A DNA stretch of 11,753 nucleotides. It comes from an uncultured Bacteroidales bacterium. GTDB lineage: Bacteria; Bacteroidota; Bacteroidia; Bacteroidales; UBA932. A program made the position numbers and the translations under genes. The notes beneath the pieces were generated by a model, which was not told where the DNA came from, made no database searches, and was given only the letters and a program-made list of their open reading frames with translations. Where the stretch lies: contig CAMEBJ010000022.1 in the NCBI GenBank assembly GCA_945912085.1, positions 1 through 11,753 of the forward strand, in the 5' to 3' direction. Positions 6,616 through 11,753 of the stretch are shown here, one piece after another (the first letter of the stretch is position 1; every line of letters begins with the position of its first letter).

Positions 6616-7929
6616 ATACCCGTCTTCCGGGATGTTCCACAGGGTTCCCACCAGGATTGCCCCCACCAGGGAGACCGCTGTCATCAGGAGAAAGAGGAAG
6701 CCCCAGCCGAATGTGTCAGAGAACCATCCAAGACCCGCTCCGGTGACAACCACAGAAAGATAGCTCATAAAACCGATCAGCCCGACTGCGGAAGAGGCAG
6801 CCTTTTTCGTTGCCTGCTTGACGGCAATCACGCCAAGAAGTGCCTGAGGACCGTAGAGGAAGAATCCCGACAGGGCAAGCAGGACAAGCACCAGATACGG
6901 ACTGGCATCGGCAGGAAGGAAATGAAGCACGACCATACAGACGGCTACCAGCAGCATCTCCACGGCACACATCCTCTGGGTCTTTCCACCGAAGAAACGG
7001 TCAGAGACCCACCCTGCACACAACATCCCGGCACATCCCGCTATTTCAAAAATTGCAATCGTCCATCCGGCCAACTGTGGTGACAGAGGGATTGCCCGGT
7101 TCTGGAGGAAAGTAGGCCCCCAGTCCAGAACGGCAAAACGGACGATGTAAACAAAGAAATCCGTCACCGCCAGCACCCATATTATCGGATTGAGAAATAC
7201 CCTTTTTCTGATGAAAGAGCGGAAGGCCTCCTTGCTGTCATCCTCATCAAGCTCCGTCTTTGTTCCGGGCAGTTCCGGCAGGCCGACTGAACTTGGAGTG
7301 TCGCGAAGAGTCAGAAGGATGAAAATGCCTCCTGCGGCTGCAATTGCTCCAGGCACCCAGAAGCACAGTCTCCAGTCCCCGCCGGAGGCAATAAGATAGC
7401 CGCAGAGAACCGAAACCACTCCCGCCCCGACAGAATGTGATGTGTTCCAGATGGCAGTCTTGGTCGCCAGTTCCTTCGGAGGAACCCAGTTGGCAAGCAG
7501 ACGGTTGCACGGAGGGAATCCGCAGCCCTGAAAGACATTGTTGAGAATCAGGAGCACTGCCATCACGGCCACCATTGCACTCACGAACAGAGGTCCTTCA
7601 CTCTGACCGCTCAGGGCCCTGCCAAGGACATCGCTCCAGCCGAAGGCGAAATTGAGCAGTACGCAGGCTCCAAGCCCGATGACCAGATGCCACCGGGCAT
7701 TGGCCCTGTCAGCAATTATGCCGTTGACAAATTTGGACAGGCCATAGACAAAGCCCACAAGGGTGAGAATCACTCCGAAACTTGTGTTGGTAATGCCGTA
7801 TTCTGCTGCAAGAGCGGGCATTGCGAAAGAGAAATTCTTCCGCACGAAGTAGAACATCGAGTAGCCGGCCATCGAGCAGATGATCACCCGCCATTGCCAA
7901 TATCTGAAAGTATGTCCTGTCTTTTTCAT
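6607..7929 (-). CDS. MFS organophosphate:phosphate antiporter (GlpT/UhpT type)
   Basis: 440 residues with about twelve hydrophobic segments, an inner-membrane transporter. It carries the OPA family marks: FYFVRKNFSFAMP, with R30 at the place of the first substrate arginine of GlpT, WNTSHSVGAG with H165 in the signature loop, and VYIVRFAVLDWGPTFL with R264 at the place of the second substrate arginine. In GlpT and UhpT these two arginines bind the phosphate group, so the protein should exchange inorganic phosphate for an organic phosphate such as glycerol 3-phosphate or a sugar phosphate. It starts 3 bp after the stop of the dehydrogenase gene, so the two are co-transcribed. The neighbour suggests glycerol 3-phosphate or a relative as substrate; the sequence alone does not fix it. 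The known residues are quoted by analogy with Escherichia coli GlpT. Confidence 0.92.
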   Translation of the reverse strand: MKKTGHTFRYWQWRVIICSMAGYSMFYFVRKNFSFAMPALAAEYGITNTSFGVILTLVGFVYGLSKFVNGIIADRANARWHLVIGLGACVLLNFAFGWSDVLGRALSGQSEGPLFVSAMVAVMAVLLILNNVFQGCGFPPCNRLLANWVPPKELATKTAIWNTSHSVGAGVVSVLCGYLIASGGDWRLCFWVPGAIAAAGGIFILLTLRDTPSSVGLPELPGTKTELDEDDSKEAFRSFIRKRVFLNPIIWVLAVTDFFVYIVRFAVLDWGPTFLQNRAIPLSPQLAGWTIAIFEIAGCAGMLCAGWVSDRFFGGKTQRMCAVEMLLVAVCMVVLHFLPADASPYLVLVLLALSGFFLYGPQALLGVIAVKQATKKAASSAVGLIGFMSYLSVVVTGAGLGWFSDTFGWGFLFLLMTAVSLVGAILVGTLWNIPEDGYIH

Positions 7930-7932
7930 CTC

Positions 7933-8985
7933 TTACCTGAAATGCTCGTAGGTAAACGCCTCCCAAGGCAGGTCTGCATCAGCCTTTCCGTTGTCCAGGA
8001 TGTCCACGATGTGCATCAGAAGAGGGAAATCCTTCAGATCAACCATTCCGAGTTCCGCTTTGCGGCGGATGGCATTGCCCATCACACGGGTGATGACGAG
8101 ACTCTCAAGGGTAATCCCAGCCAGTGCCTCAGTAACTTGGTCATAATCAAGACCTTTACCCATAAGCACCCCGCATCTTCTTGTCCTTCCGCTGAAAATT
8201 GTCACATACAAATCTCCGAGACCGACACACTCAGATTCGAAAGTACCTCCCTGCAGGAGCATCAATGCGTGAGTCTCGCGGACAGCCTGGGTGAAGGTTC
8301 CTGCCTGGGAATTGTAGTGCTGAGGCTCATCCTCACCGTGCCAGCGGATATTCAGTCCGACGGCAAGGGTCACAGCCATCGCGTAGGCATTCTTCAGGGC
8401 CACCGCACTTTCCAGACCAATCACGTCGTCAGTCAGGGAAATGTGGTAGTAAGGGCGCTGCATAGCCTCTTTCATCATCCTGAGCACCTGTGGATCCTTT
8501 CCGCAGAAAGCCACCTCCGAAGGGTCCATAAACACGAGCTCGTAGGATGTGCACGGTCCTCCAATCGCGCAGATTTCGCGCCTGATACCCCTCTTTGCGA
8601 GTTCAGCCTCCCAGAAACCCGGATAGGACATCAGAGTACCGTCCTCAGTTGCACGCAATCCCTTGGTCACGGAAAGAACCGGAACGGAAGGGTCGAGTTT
8701 TGTCAGGATCTCCTCAAGGAACCAGTCCACTCCGAATGAGGACACTCCGCCGATTACAAAGTCAGAGCCTTCCGTAACTTCCTGCCAGTCTTTGAAATAA
8801 TGGAACTGGACATTCTCCGGGAAAGGCCGGCAGAATTTCTCGTGCTTGCGCGTTTTTATGTAGCCGTCGATGATTTCGTCGTCGAGACAGGTTCCGACGA
8901 TATGAACCTCATTGCCGTTTTCAGCGGCAGGAAAAGCGAGAGCGGAGCCCATCATTCCGGCTCCGAGGATGGTGATTTTCTTCAT
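7933..8985 (-). CDS. GpsA-like NAD(P)-dependent glycerol-3-phosphate dehydrogenase
   Basis: 350 residues. The N-terminus is a Rossmann dinucleotide-binding motif (ILGAGMMGSALA, glycines 8, 10 and 13). GpsA-type landmarks follow: SVTKGL with K108, a GGP motif at 142-144, ALKNAYAMA with the candidate catalytic K198, a YNSQAG segment with N225 where GpsA has its substrate-binding Asn, and GLGDLYVT (255-262) followed by RTRRCG. GpsA interconverts glycerol 3-phosphate and dihydroxyacetone phosphate. The protein is divergent: GGPCTSYEL replaces the usual GPSFAxE motif, and about ten extra residues (IRWHGEDEPQ) sit before the Asn. Housekeeping gpsA of Bacteroides is, as far as I recall, near lysS and pgi. 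Here the partner is a transporter under a LacI-type regulator, so a catabolic role on glycerol 3-phosphate or another polyol phosphate is more likely. Cytoplasmic. Confidence 0.88.
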   Translation of the reverse strand: MKKITILGAGMMGSALAFPAAENGNEVHIVGTCLDDEIIDGYIKTRKHEKFCRPFPENVQFHYFKDWQEVTEGSDFVIGGVSSFGVDWFLEEILTKLDPSVPVLSVTKGLRATEDGTLMSYPGFWEAELAKRGIRREICAIGGPCTSYELVFMDPSEVAFCGKDPQVLRMMKEAMQRPYYHISLTDDVIGLESAVALKNAYAMAVTLAVGLNIRWHGEDEPQHYNSQAGTFTQAVRETHALMLLQGGTFESECVGLGDLYVTIFSGRTRRCGVLMGKGLDYDQVTEALAGITLESLVITRVMGNAIRRKAELGMVDLKDFPLLMHIVDILDNGKADADLPWEAFTYEHFR

Positions 8986-9060
8986 TTTCGGAATATTTAA
9001 TATTTAATATTTTATATTTCAATTAATACTTTCTATTCCAAGGTCCGTTCAAGGCTTTGA

Positions 9061-9074
9061 GTGCACGCGCACGC
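9061..9074. promoter_or_regulatory. GC-rich candidate operator in the gpsA-like leader
   Basis: In an otherwise AT-rich intergenic region there is a short GC-rich stretch with GTGC (9061-9064) and GCAC (9069-9072) as inverted arms and a direct GCACGC doublet (9063-9074). It sits a few bases downstream of the predicted start point (about 9079) of the dehydrogenase operon, where a LacI-family repressor could block transcription. This is inference from position and base composition only. Confidence 0.25.
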
Positions 9075-9085
9075 AAAACCCCTGA

Positions 9086-9116
9086 CAAAGGTAAATATAT
9101 ATTTCATATCTGCAAA
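9086..9116 (-). promoter_or_regulatory. Promoter of the dehydrogenase/transporter operon
   Basis: On the minus strand TTTG (9116-9113) and TACCTTTG (9093-9086) are separated by exactly 19 bp, a full match to the Bacteroidetes consensus. The start point would be near 9079, leaving an AT-rich leader of about 94 nt with repeated AATATTTA words before the ATG at 8985. A 12-bp perfect palindrome, AAATATATATTT, fills 9093-9104 inside the promoter spacer. Confidence 0.75.
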
Positions 9117-9138
9117 AAATATTTTATTCCTATCTTTG
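9109..9138 (+). promoter_or_regulatory. Promoter of the LacI-family regulator gene
   Basis: TATCTTTG at 9131-9138 matches the -7 consensus TAnnTTTG. TCTG at 9109-9112 is one base off the -33 TTTG, with an 18-bp spacer. Transcription would start near 9145. Its -33 box directly adjoins that of the opposing promoter (9113-9116), so RNA polymerase could probably occupy only one of the two at a time. Confidence 0.6.
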
Positions 9139-9201
9139 CAGACGCTGGGGCCGGGGATGATGAAAAATCAGGGTATAAGATCCGAAATATTCACTAAGAA
9201 A

Positions 9202-10260
9202 ATGGAAATCAACAGGAAAAGTCCGACAATCTTCGAAGTTGCACAACTTGCAGGGGTGTCCAGAGGAACGGTGGACCGCGTGGTGTATGGGCGCGGGCGC
9301 GTGTCGCAGGAAACGGTGAACCGGGTCAGGGACGCCATAGCGAAACTGGGATATTCCCCGAATCCGAATGCGTCTTCGCTCGCCTCAAAGAAGGAGTACC
9401 GCTTCGCCTGTCTCATCCCGGAATTCACCGTCGGAGACTACTGGGAGGAAATCTACAGGGGTCTGGTCCGGGGGCAGGAGGAAATCGTCAAGTACAATAT
9501 CCGCCTGGACGTGCATCTGTACAACCAGATTGATCCGGCCTCATTCAGGGAATGCTGCGACAAAGTGCTGGAAGACAAGCCTTCAGGAGTCATTATGAAT
9601 GCCGTCTTCAAGGACGAGGTCATTGATTTTGCAACCCGTCTGGAGGAAGCCCGAATTCCCTACTCCTTCCTTGACAACAAGCTTGACGAACTCAACTACC
9701 TGATGTACTACGGAGTTGACCCCTACAAGAGCGGCGCCCTGGGAGCCCTTCTGCTGACAACAAGATGCAAGGTTGAGGAGATTGCCCTGGTCCGTCTGGT
9801 CAGGGACTCCCTGCACAAAGCCGACCCGAACGCGCAGAGAAGGCACGGCTTCCTCGACTACATCGAGGAGAACCTGCCCGGATGCAGCGTCCACACCATA
9901 TTCATAGAGCCCGACAAACCGCAGAAAACAGAAGAAACCTTGGAGAAATTCTTCCGTGAGAGGCCGGGTGTAAGACACATAGCAATGACCAATTCAAGAG
10001 TCTGGCTCATAGATGAATATCTAAGGAATCATCCTGACCCTCAGAGGATTGTGGTCGGATTCGACGACCTTGAAAAGAACCTGGCCTGCCTGAGATCCGG
10101 CGACGTGGAGTTTCTTGTGACCCGGCACATCCCGCAACAGGCCTCCCGGCTTCTGAAAGAGTTCACCGAATGCGTGATTACAGGAAAAATTCCTGCCAGA
10201 AGGAACAATTTCGTCCACATGGACATCCTCCATCGCAGAAATCTTGATGATTACAGATAG
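9202..10260 (+). CDS. LacI-family transcriptional regulator
   Basis: From ATG 9202 the protein has 352 residues, a normal LacI length. The N-terminal DNA-binding domain covers residues 9-60: TIFEVAQLAGVSRGTVDRV is the helix-turn-helix, and GYSPNPNASSLA is the hinge-helix region. The rest resembles a periplasmic-binding-protein-like effector domain, with VGFDDL near the C-terminus. The frame extends upstream to an ATG at 9061, but the -7 box at 9131-9138 puts the likely transcript start near 9145, which rules that out. ATGs at 9157 and 9160 are possible, but 9202 is preceded by an AT-rich leader and gives the family-typical N-terminus. It is divergent from the GpsA-like/transporter operon and probably regulates it, and itself, in response to a sugar or phosphorylated sugar. 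Confidence 0.92.
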   Translation: MEINRKSPTIFEVAQLAGVSRGTVDRVVYGRGRVSQETVNRVRDAIAKLGYSPNPNASSLASKKEYRFACLIPEFTVGDYWEEIYRGLVRGQEEIVKYNIRLDVHLYNQIDPASFRECCDKVLEDKPSGVIMNAVFKDEVIDFATRLEEARIPYSFLDNKLDELNYLMYYGVDPYKSGALGALLLTTRCKVEEIALVRLVRDSLHKADPNAQRRHGFLDYIEENLPGCSVHTIFIEPDKPQKTEETLEKFFRERPGVRHIAMTNSRVWLIDEYLRNHPDPQRIVVGFDDLEKNLACLRSGDVEFLVTRHIPQQASRLLKEFTECVITGKIPARRNNFVHMDILHRRNLDDYR

Positions 10261-10299
10261 CGGATTCTGGTTCCTGTCGTTCCTTGGCTTAATTCAGGT

Positions 10300-10377
10300 G
10301 TCAGTCCCGGCTTGACATCAACGTCATTCCCGGCTCGACATCAACGTCATTCCCGGCTCGACCGGGAATCTCATCCC
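10300..10377. repeat. 23-bp tandem repeat ending in a REP-like hairpin
   Basis: Three units start at 10300, 10323 and 10346. Each begins GTCA(T/G)TCCCGGCT(C/T)GAC; the first two continue ATCAAC. The third continues with CCGGGAAT so that ATTCCCGG (10349-10356) and CCGGGAAT (10362-10369) form an 8-bp stem with a 5-nt loop. The core GTCATTCCCG...GGGAATCTC is the same motif, in opposite orientation, as the palindromes at 10699-10729 and 10925-10955. The hairpin could also help end transcription of the LacI-type gene, though no T tract follows it. Confidence 0.75.
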
Positions 10378-10443
10378 TCAAAGGAATGCAGAACGATATC
10401 GAAGCATCTTCCGTCAATGGAGATGACTATGATTCCCCACCCA

Positions 10444-10595
10444 AGTAAAATGAATCCAGTGAGCAAGAGAATGCCCTACAACATCGTCAGAGGCATCCTC
10501 CTGCTCACTGATCCTCTCCAGAGACCACCAGTGAGCGGCCACCCCTCTCAGAGTGGCCTCCAGGCAGGGGTCCTGCTCACTGAAATTCATTTACT
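10444..10595. repeat. 152-bp element with terminal inverted repeats and four symmetric 8-mers
   Basis: The ends 10444-10465 and 10574-10595 are imperfect inverted repeats of about 22 bp; both read AGTAA.ATGAAT..CAGTGAGCA from outside in, differing by a one-base indel and the two bases before CAGTGAGCA. The 8-mer CAGTGAGC occurs at 10457 and 10529, and its complement at 10503 and 10575. This makes two consecutive 54-bp hairpin domains (10457-10510 and 10529-10582) with a 72-bp offset; the inner copies can also pair with each other. No target-site duplication is evident. It resembles a small non-autonomous mobile element (MITE-like) or a structured intergenic repeat. Confidence 0.6.
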
Positions 10596-10698
10596 GCTGT
10601 AGGTTGCTCGCTCTCAAATATCCTCAGGGAGTCCTTCTTGAGGACGAATTCAATCATAATGCCGTGCCATCCTCACAGAGGGCCTGTTTTGAGGACGA

Positions 10699-10729
10699 GA
10701 GGGAGATTCCCGATCGGGTCGGGAATGAC
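10699..10729. repeat. REP-like palindrome, copy 1
   Basis: ATTCCCGA (10706-10713) and TCGGGAAT (10719-10726) form an 8-bp stem around the loop TCGGG. The 31-bp segment is identical to that at 10925-10955 and related, inverted, to the hairpin at 10349-10369. It lies directly after TGAGGACGA of the second array unit. Confidence 0.8.
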
Positions 10730-10924
10730 GTTGGTGGGTTTGTCCTCAGGGATATGGCTTTTTGAGGATGGGGAGGCTTTCATTCCGGGGTTATCCTCAA
10801 GGAGGGCCTGTTTTGAGAATGAGTGCAGTTCCAATGCCGTCTCGTCCTCAGGGAGGGGCAGTTTTGAGGACAAGCGCAGTCACAATGCCGTGTCGTCCTC
10901 ACAGAGGGACTTTTTTGAGGACGG

Positions 10925-10955
10925 GAGGGAGATTCCCGATCGGGTCGGGAATGAC
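10925..10955. repeat. REP-like palindrome, copy 2
   Basis: Identical over 31 bp to copy 1, 226 bp further on. The arms are ATTCCCGA (10932-10939) and TCGGGAAT (10945-10952). It occupies the same place in its array unit, just after TGAGGACGG, so the unit and palindrome probably duplicated together or the palindrome prefers that site. Confidence 0.8.
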
Positions 10956-11097
10956 ACATTTTGTCCAGGGGAAAGCCGTTATCCCGGACGAAATTCACTT
11001 GCAGAAAAAACATAGCAGTAGCTAGGTGACTGAAGAGGAAGGAAATATGGACCGGAAAGATTATTCATAGATGATGCTGGTTATTTTTTGAAGATTC

Positions 11098-11753
11098 CTA
11101 AGGAGGGGAAAGGATGCATGAGCGGAGTTTCTCTGCGCAGGTGGGGTCAATGATGCCGGCATCAAGGAGGGCATCCACGCTCCAGGCTTCCCGTGGGTTG
11201 TTTTCCCGGAAGATTACAATGCCATGGGCTGCGCGGGGACTGATGTAGGGATGCAACCTGAGGGAGTCCTCGGGAAGGGTCCAGAGAGGATAGGGCCGGA
11301 CGGTGGAGGGATTGACGCAGACCAGATCCCTGACCAGTTCATATTTCGTAGAGTCAAATTTCCTGATTTCAAGGAGTTGCGACGGGGTTGAATATCCCCT
11401 TAACTCATTTCTGTAGCGTACCATCCGGGAGGCGAAATAGCCGCCGACACCCGGCAGGGCGTCAAAGGCGGCGGAGTCGGCGAGATTCAGGTCGAGAAGA
11501 GGGATGTCAATGTAGGGTTCCAGACGCGCGAACATTTCATCGGAGACGACGTAGGATTTGGCGAAGTCGGATTTTCTTCTGAAGCGGCCGCCCTTGAGAC
11601 GATAGGCATCGATGGATTCGGCCTGGCGCTGTGAAAAGCCAAGGCGGCAGAGGTCCTCCACGGAGACTTTGTTGGGGTCGAAGCGGAAGAGTTCGGCATC
11701 GGAAGAAGGGCGACCAGCTGGGGATGCATAGGAGCGCCCGGATGAGGACTTAT
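11098..11753 (-). CDS. ComEA-like helix-hairpin-helix protein (5' end outside window)
   Basis: The frame is open from the right edge to the TAG at 11098, giving 217 residues with the N-terminus missing. A GTG at 11661 could be mistaken for a start, but the residues before it (ELFRFDPNKVS) belong to the family's conserved FDPN motif, so the gene begins beyond the window. Three helix-hairpin-helix-type segments are visible: about 24-51 (FDPN...LGFSQRQAESI), 88-120 (LNLADSAAFDALPGVGGYFA) and 136-173 (VNPSTV...HPYISPRAAHGIVIF). The pattern LNxADxxxxxxLPGVG is that of ComEA-type DNA-binding modules. Such multi-HhH proteins are common in Bacteroidetes; the missing N-terminus usually holds a membrane anchor or signal. 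Non-specific DNA binding, perhaps in DNA uptake, is inference from the fold. No clear terminator follows the stop. Confidence 0.88.
   Translation of the reverse strand, partial: KSSSGRSYASPAGRPSSDAELFRFDPNKVSVEDLCRLGFSQRQAESIDAYRLKGGRFRRKSDFAKSYVVSDEMFARLEPYIDIPLLDLNLADSAAFDALPGVGGYFASRMVRYRNELRGYSTPSQLLEIRKFDSTKYELVRDLVCVNPSTVRPYPLWTLPEDSLRLHPYISPRAAHGIVIFRENNPREAWSVDALLDAGIIDPTCAEKLRSCILSPP

Larger units (their letters stand above)
10621..10961. repeat. 51-bp-period array of TCCTCA/TGAGGA hairpins
   Basis: TCCTCA begins units at 10621, 10670, 10743, 10794, 10845 and 10896, with spacings of 49, 73, 51, 51 and 51 bp. In most units a complementary TGAGGA(C) follows within about 22-27 bp, giving a 6-7 bp stem with a loop of about 10-15 nt; one copy is altered to TGAGAA. 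The second half of several units ends in AATGCCGT. The 73-bp unit and the last unit are longer because each carries the 31-bp palindrome. Spacings that are not multiples of three argue against a coding repeat. Confidence 0.8.
10261..11097. other. Gene-free repeat region between convergent genes
   Basis: About 840 bp lies between the 3' ends of the LacI-type gene (plus) and the helix-hairpin-helix gene (minus). No frame resembles a known protein, and the frames that stay open do so because the repeats happen to lack stops. The region contains a 23-bp tandem repeat, a 152-bp inverted-repeat element and a 51-bp-period hairpin array, each listed separately. I see nothing specific in 10378-10443 or 10982-11097. 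Placement between convergent ends is typical of REP/BIME-type palindromic sequences. Confidence 0.8.

Noticed and set aside
7687..8739. 350-codon plus-strand frame
   Set aside because: It is antisense to the GpsA-like and transporter genes, which carry clear family motifs; the product is not protein-like.
9061..9201. Upstream start for the LacI-type regulator at 9061
   Set aside because: The added segment would be encoded by promoter sequence lying before the predicted transcript start, and the family N-terminus begins near the ATG at 9202.
10312..10602. Plus-strand frame beginning in the 23-bp repeat
   Set aside because: It contains RHSRLDRES, a common false translation of intergenic palindromes, and crosses the 152-bp inverted-repeat element; no protein domain.
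10621..10961. CRISPR array
   Set aside because: The segments between the repeated parts are similar to one another, the units are hairpins of uneven length, and no cas gene is present.
10638..11015. Plus-strand frame with 17-residue repeats
   Set aside because: It only reflects the 51-bp period (17 codons). Units of 49, 73 and 68 bp break the period out of frame, and words like REIPDRVGND are typical false translations of REP-like repeats.
11098..11661. GTG start for the helix-hairpin-helix gene at 11661
   Set aside because: The frame remains open to the right edge and the upstream residues include the conserved FDPN motif, so the gene is truncated by the window, not started there.

Overview
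The window looks like a chromosomal segment from a member of the Bacteroidales. Three things point there: the MoxR/Bat operon in its Bacteroidetes arrangement with a Gln/Asn-rich BatC tail; several promoters matching the Bacteroidetes consensus TTTG-N19-TAnnTTTG with no Shine-Dalgarno sequences before the starts; and a helix-hairpin-helix protein with the FDPN motif usual in that phylum. The genus cannot be fixed from this sequence alone.

Layout. Positions 5510 to 1 (minus strand) hold a tightly packed aerotolerance-type operon: MoxR AAA+ ATPase, DUF58 protein, a 351-residue membrane-anchored protein, BatA, BatB and the N-terminal part of BatC, which runs off the left edge. Genes overlap or lie at most 11 bp apart. 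An 80-bp divergent intergenic region separates it from truA (plus strand, 5591-6364). An initiator tRNA gene (minus, 6443-6518) follows, with its own consensus promoter and an intrinsic terminator. Next comes a two-gene minus-strand operon, a GpsA-like NAD(P)-dependent dehydrogenase (8985-7933) and an organophosphate:phosphate antiporter-type MFS transporter (7929-6607). It is divergently transcribed from a LacI-family regulator (plus, about 9202-10260). The two promoters lie back to back with adjoining -33 boxes, which suggests that the regulator controls uptake and oxidation of glycerol 3-phosphate or a related sugar/polyol phosphate.

From 10261 to 11097 there is about 840 bp without a credible gene, lying between the convergent 3' ends of the regulator and a 5'-truncated ComEA-like helix-hairpin-helix protein (11753-11098, minus). 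It is filled with layered repeats: three 23-bp tandem units ending in a hairpin, a 152-bp element with about 22-bp terminal inverted repeats and four symmetric copies of an 8-mer, and a 51-bp-period array of TCCTCA/TGAGGA hairpins in which two units carry an identical 31-bp REP-like palindrome.

Nothing here amounts to a clearly new multi-gene system. The best candidates for a second look are the repeat region, the divergent GpsA-like/transporter/regulator locus, and the repetitive BatC tail.
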